NCBI GenBank assembly: GCA_944324375.1
Contig: CALUWB010000009.1
Location: 1 to 44,207 of the forward strand
Reading direction: 5' to 3'
DNA: 44,207 bases
Source: Candidatus Gastranaerophilales bacterium
GTDB taxonomy: Bacteria > Cyanobacteriota > Vampirovibrionia > Gastranaerophilales > Gastranaerophilaceae
The position numbers were made by a program, and so were the translations under genes. Shown piece by piece: positions 41,502 through 44,207 of this stretch (position 1 is its first letter; each line of letters starts with the position of its first letter). The notes below the pieces were generated by a model. The model was not told the origin of the DNA. It worked only from the letters and a program-made list of their open reading frames with translations, and searched no databases.

Positions 41502-42595
41502 CTTTCCACCGATAAATCATTCTTTATAACTATCATTTCTCTTTCTCTAGGATAAATATCAAGAGATATTTTCCTATTAGGCATAATATCATTAACTCCA
41601 GCTACTTCTGAAGTTATAATAACTGTACCATTATCTTGTCCTATAACTACTGGTCGTAATTTCTTAGGATCGCATACACACATTAATTCCCCTTCTGGGT
41701 TTACTGCCAATACTGCATTAGGGCCATTTGTTTCTAAATGTTCTAATGATGCTTTAATCCGAAGTAGAATTTCATTATCTTTTCTTTGTTCTATTTCGTT
41801 GTATGGTAATGGATTTATAACATGCATAAAATAGTTTAAAGGCCATTTTAAAATCTTATTTACATAATGTAAAGTATATAAGAAGCACTGAGAATCTGAT
41901 TCAAATCCTACATATCCTTTATAAAGTTCTTGTTGGTATAATTTATTTTTTTCGTAAAAAGTATTTTCTCCATTAACAAGAACAGTATATCCTTCAAGAG
42001 TAAATGGATGTGCTGCATATCTTACAATATCATAATTTGTATTTTGTCTACATTGTGCAGTAATAATTTTTGCTTTAGGACTTTCTTTGTCATTCCATAA
42101 ATTGAAATATGTTCCAATATCTTTAGGGCTTCCGATTTCTTTAAGTGTTAAAATATCAGGCCAAAATGAATAAATATATCCAGAATTATTTTCTTCAAGA
42201 GCTTTTCTTATTTTAAGATTAGTATCAACAAGTAGTTCTTCTTTTTCTTCTTTTGTCGCATATTTGTGGCTCTTAGGATATTGAAGAATTTCAAAAACAT
42301 AATTTTGCATAGGAGATATTTTTAATCCTTTTTGATTTTGTATATCAGGAGTCCATTGTAGAACTCTAGAAAAACCAATATCATGTAAAATATCTTCAGC
42401 AAGTCTTGTTCCTTGTACTGTTGCAGCCATAGAAAGACAAGGTAAATCCTTGTATGTTTCAAATATTCCACCCAAATCTTGCATAACAAATGCAAACCCC
42501 GAATCATCATGCCCCTCTTGTTGAGAGCGCATTAATTTTAAGGCCATTGATGGGTAGATATAATCCTTTGATTTAATAGCACCTATTCTACACAT
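41489..42595 (-). CDS. Class II glutamine amidotransferase of glutamate synthase
   Basis: 368 residues. Met1 is removed to leave nucleophile Cys2 (MCRIGAI), which releases ammonia from glutamine and passes it to the FMN-domain partner. RSQQEGHDDSGFAF near residue 29, the GYTVLVNGENTF loop near 180 and FESDSQCFLY near 215 match N-terminal nucleophile amidotransferases such as GltB domain 1 and PurF. The gene is first in the unit, with a strong promoter and an ATG 6 nt after the -10 and no ribosome-binding site. It is divergent from the decarboxylase gene. Confidence 0.9.
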   Translation of the reverse strand: MCRIGAIKSKDYIYPSMALKLMRSQQEGHDDSGFAFVMQDLGGIFETYKDLPCLSMAATVQGTRLAEDILHDIGFSRVLQWTPDIQNQKGLKISPMQNYVFEILQYPKSHKYATKEEKEELLVDTNLKIRKALEENNSGYIYSFWPDILTLKEIGSPKDIGTYFNLWNDKESPKAKIITAQCRQNTNYDIVRYAAHPFTLEGYTVLVNGENTFYEKNKLYQQELYKGYVGFESDSQCFLYTLHYVNKILKWPLNYFMHVINPLPYNEIEQRKDNEILLRIKASLEHLETNGPNAVLAVNPEGELMCVCDPKKLRPVVIGQDNGTVIITSEVAGVNDIMPNRKISLDIYPREREMIVIKNDLSVERWQQ

Positions 42596-42601
42596 AAGAA
42601 T

Positions 42602-42631
42602 ATTGTATTATTTTTATATTTTTTTTGTCAA
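42602..42631 (-). promoter_or_regulatory. Promoter of the glutamate synthase unit, leaderless
   Basis: Perfect TTGACA (42631-42626) and TACAAT (42607-42602) are separated by 18 bp. The hexamer ends 6 nt before the ATG at 42595, so transcription is predicted to begin at the start codon itself. Confidence 0.7.
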
Positions 42632-42640
42632 GAATTTAAA

Positions 42641-42656
42641 CTTTTTTACAAAAAAG
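42641..42656. repeat. Palindrome between divergent promoters
   Basis: CTTTTTT-AC-AAAAAAG has perfect 7-bp arms. It lies between the glutamate synthase -35 and the decarboxylase promoter and could be an operator, or chance in an A/T-rich gap. Confidence 0.25.
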
Positions 42657-42685
42657 AATATTTATTATAATTAAATTTTATTTTT

Positions 42686-42694
42686 TGTTATAAT
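42686..42694 (+). promoter_or_regulatory. Extended -10 promoter, leaderless decarboxylase
   Basis: TGTTATAAT: perfect TGn and consensus TATAAT, ending 6 nt before the ATG at 42701. No ribosome-binding site is present. Confidence 0.65.
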
Positions 42695-42700
42695 CATAAT

Positions 42701-44119
42701 ATGAGTGAAGATTTAGAAGGGATTGAGAATAATAGCGTTAGAGCCCCACTTGTAGATGCAATGGGTACTGCGTTAAAAAATCCAACATATCAATTTCATA
42801 TACCAGGTCATACCAAAGGAAATGGGGTTTATAAACCTTTTAAAGTTTTGGTAGGTGAGCGTCTGCTTGCATTAGATACAACAGACGAATTTGATAATTT
42901 AGGAACTCTTAATCCTCCAACAGGGCCTATTAAGGAAGCAGAATTGCTTGCAGCAAAGGCGTTTGGAGCTCAGAGAACATTTTTCTTGTTGAATGGCTCG
43001 ACTATTGGAAATTTAGCTTTAGCAATGGGAACAACTCAGCGAGGTCAAAAAGTTATTGTAAATAGAAACTGTCATCGTTCAATTCTAACAGGTTTAATTA
43101 TGTCAGGTGCTGAACCTGTTTGGGTTTTGCCTGATAAAATAGATGATTGGTCTATTTGGGGAAGAATATCGCCTGAAACCATTGAAAAAGCTTTATCAGA
43201 AAATGAGGATGTAGCTTGTGTTTGGGTTACAAATCCAACTTATGAGGGGGTTGTTTCTGATATAGCTGGAATAAGTTCAGTATGTAAAAGATATAATGTT
43301 CCTCTCTTTGTTGATGAAGCACACGGGTGTTTGTGGAATTTTTCTGATAAACTTCCAATTCCTGCATTAAAACAAGGAGCAGATGCTGTTGTTCACTCAT
43401 TACACAAAACCGGTGGAAGTATGAGTCAAACTTCAATGTTGCATGTTGCAAGAAAAGACTCAAGAATTGATATTGAAGTACTTGAAAGAACTTTAAAATT
43501 ATTGCATACGACAAGTCCGTCATTACTACTTTTAACAAGTTTAGATGCTGCAAGAGCTCATTTAGAATCTGAAGAAGGACAAGAGCAAATAGAAAGAGCA
43601 ATTTCTAATGCAAATTATTTAAAACGTGAAATTGATAAAATGGCAGGGGTTCATTATTTGAATTATGAATATACTGATCCTACAAAAGTATTTATAAGAG
43701 TTGATGGCTTGTCAGGCACAAGTTTAGAAATGATATTAGAACATGATTATAATATAGAAGTAGAATCTGCATCTGATATTGGAATATTGATTTTATCTAA
43801 TTTGGGAAATGATTTATCTGATTTTAAATATTTGGTAAATTGTTTAAAAGAAATTGATAAAACTGATTATACAGAACACCCAATTATTGATAAAAAGAAA
43901 CATATGCCTATGTTAACACCTCAAATAAAAATGAGATTAAGAGATGCTTATTTTGCACCGAAGGAATTAATAAATAAATATGATGCAATTGGCCGAATAT
44001 CTGCAGAAGTAGTGGCAGAATGCCCTCCTGGTATTGCAATATTATTGCCTGGAGAACTTATAACAGAGGAACATTTACCTTATTTAAAGACTTATAAAGA
44101 ATTAGAAGTAATTAAATAA
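42701..44119 (+). CDS. Orn/Lys/Arg decarboxylase family protein
   Basis: 472 residues, a PLP fold-type I decarboxylase of the short (Bacillus SpeA/YaaO-like) type. The N-terminal FHIPGHTKG...D.TDEFDNLGTL, LLNGSTIGNLA, the VDEAHGC motif (205-210) and the PLP lysine Lys236 in HSLHKTGGSMSQTS are all present. The small C-terminal domain (APKELINKYDAIGRISAE..ECPPGIAILLPGE) is also family-typical. It makes a polyamine precursor, agmatine, cadaverine or putrescine, depending on substrate; arginine is the most common in this group but is not proven here. Full length, normal. Confidence 0.9.
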   Translation: MSEDLEGIENNSVRAPLVDAMGTALKNPTYQFHIPGHTKGNGVYKPFKVLVGERLLALDTTDEFDNLGTLNPPTGPIKEAELLAAKAFGAQRTFFLLNGSTIGNLALAMGTTQRGQKVIVNRNCHRSILTGLIMSGAEPVWVLPDKIDDWSIWGRISPETIEKALSENEDVACVWVTNPTYEGVVSDIAGISSVCKRYNVPLFVDEAHGCLWNFSDKLPIPALKQGADAVVHSLHKTGGSMSQTSMLHVARKDSRIDIEVLERTLKLLHTTSPSLLLLTSLDAARAHLESEEGQEQIERAISNANYLKREIDKMAGVHYLNYEYTDPTKVFIRVDGLSGTSLEMILEHDYNIEVESASDIGILILSNLGNDLSDFKYLVNCLKEIDKTDYTEHPIIDKKKHMPMLTPQIKMRLRDAYFAPKELINKYDAIGRISAEVVAECPPGIAILLPGELITEEHLPYLKTYKELEVIK

Positions 44120-44127
44120 ATAACTTT

Positions 44128-44205
44128 TTAAAATTTCTTAACAAACCCTAAAGATTTTCTTATACCAAGTCGTAAACACTCATAGTGAAGTGTATCAAGG
44201 AAAAG
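44128..44205 (-). CDS. Possible 3' end of a minus-strand gene
   Basis: The minus-strand frame has no stop from the window edge to TAA at 44128-44130, about 25 residues ending in LGIRKSLGFVKKF. The basic, helical ending looks like a real protein tail, and it is convergent with the decarboxylase with 8 bp between stops. Too short to identify, and an open stretch this length could be chance. Confidence 0.35.
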   Translation of the reverse strand, partial: LFLDTLHYECLRLGIRKSLGFVKKF

Positions 44206-44207
44206 GA

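Noticed and set aside
1-44207. CRISPR array, insertion sequence, tRNA or rRNA
   Set aside because: No spaced repeats, transposase-like frames, long terminal inverted repeats or cloverleaf-like sequences were seen, and all gaps are short.

Overview
The window reads as chromosome from a very AT-rich, Gram-negative-like anaerobe. My best guess is a gut member of the Gastranaerophilales/Vampirovibrionia ('Melainabacteria'), the non-photosynthetic sister group of Cyanobacteria. This is an inference from several things: the AT-rich coding style; lineage-type orphan proteins (273-1568, 16220-16945, 29282-30274); a DapL-type aminotransferase; a family-10-like glycosidase; and an NADH-module-less complex I. 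I saw no rRNA, tRNA, CRISPR array, insertion sequence or phage gene. Genes are packed tightly: the largest gene-free gap is about 130 bp (25229-25360), so no stretch over 300 bp lacks a gene.

Layout. 1-224: 3' end of ilvD. 273-1568: orphan protein with a ~39-residue repeat. 1583-5512 (minus): TPR protein, family-10-like glycosidase, small Cys protein, M20 peptidase. 5559-14958 (plus): an 11-gene nuo operon, nuoABCDHIJKLMN, without nuoEFG. 14955-16139 (minus): flavodiiron protein. 16220-18291: lineage membrane protein and a DapL-like aminotransferase. 18310-19191 (minus): LD-carboxypeptidase, divergent from dnaX. 19221-25228: dnaX, panD, a 47-residue protein, response regulator, histidine kinase, tadA and a TIGR02757 protein. 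25361-28787: LysM protein, glyA, WecA-like transferase, orphan. 28819-30274: acetyltransferase and a convergent orphan. 30368-32018: folK and a YhiN-type flavoprotein. 32076-37945: four-gene cassette (HTH protein, zinc-ribbon/degenerate ATPase/helical-repeat protein, secreted TPR protein, lipoprotein). 37921-42595 (minus): a three-gene split glutamate synthase plus an orphan. 42701-44119: Orn/Lys/Arg decarboxylase. 44128-44205 (minus): possible 3' end of another gene.

How the genes work together. The energy section centres on membrane complex I without its NADH-oxidising arm, next to an oxygen-reducing flavodiiron protein. The glutamate synthase is split into three polypeptides, carries four ferredoxin-type clusters, and has no NADPH subunit in the window. 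Together these point to ferredoxin-like carriers rather than NAD(P)H as local electron donors (inference). Envelope functions (LdcA, DapL-like enzyme, LysM, WecA-like, glycosidase, secreted TPR proteins) are scattered through the rest.

The most notable signals are: (1) six transcription-unit starts with a -10 hexamer 6-7 nt before the ATG and no Shine-Dalgarno sequence, predicting leaderless mRNAs; (2) coordinated loss of conserved E-channel residues in NuoA and NuoK; (3) the zinc-ribbon/degenerate-ATPase cassette at 32076-37945; (4) the 39-residue repeat protein; (5) a probable AUU start in the WecA-like gene.
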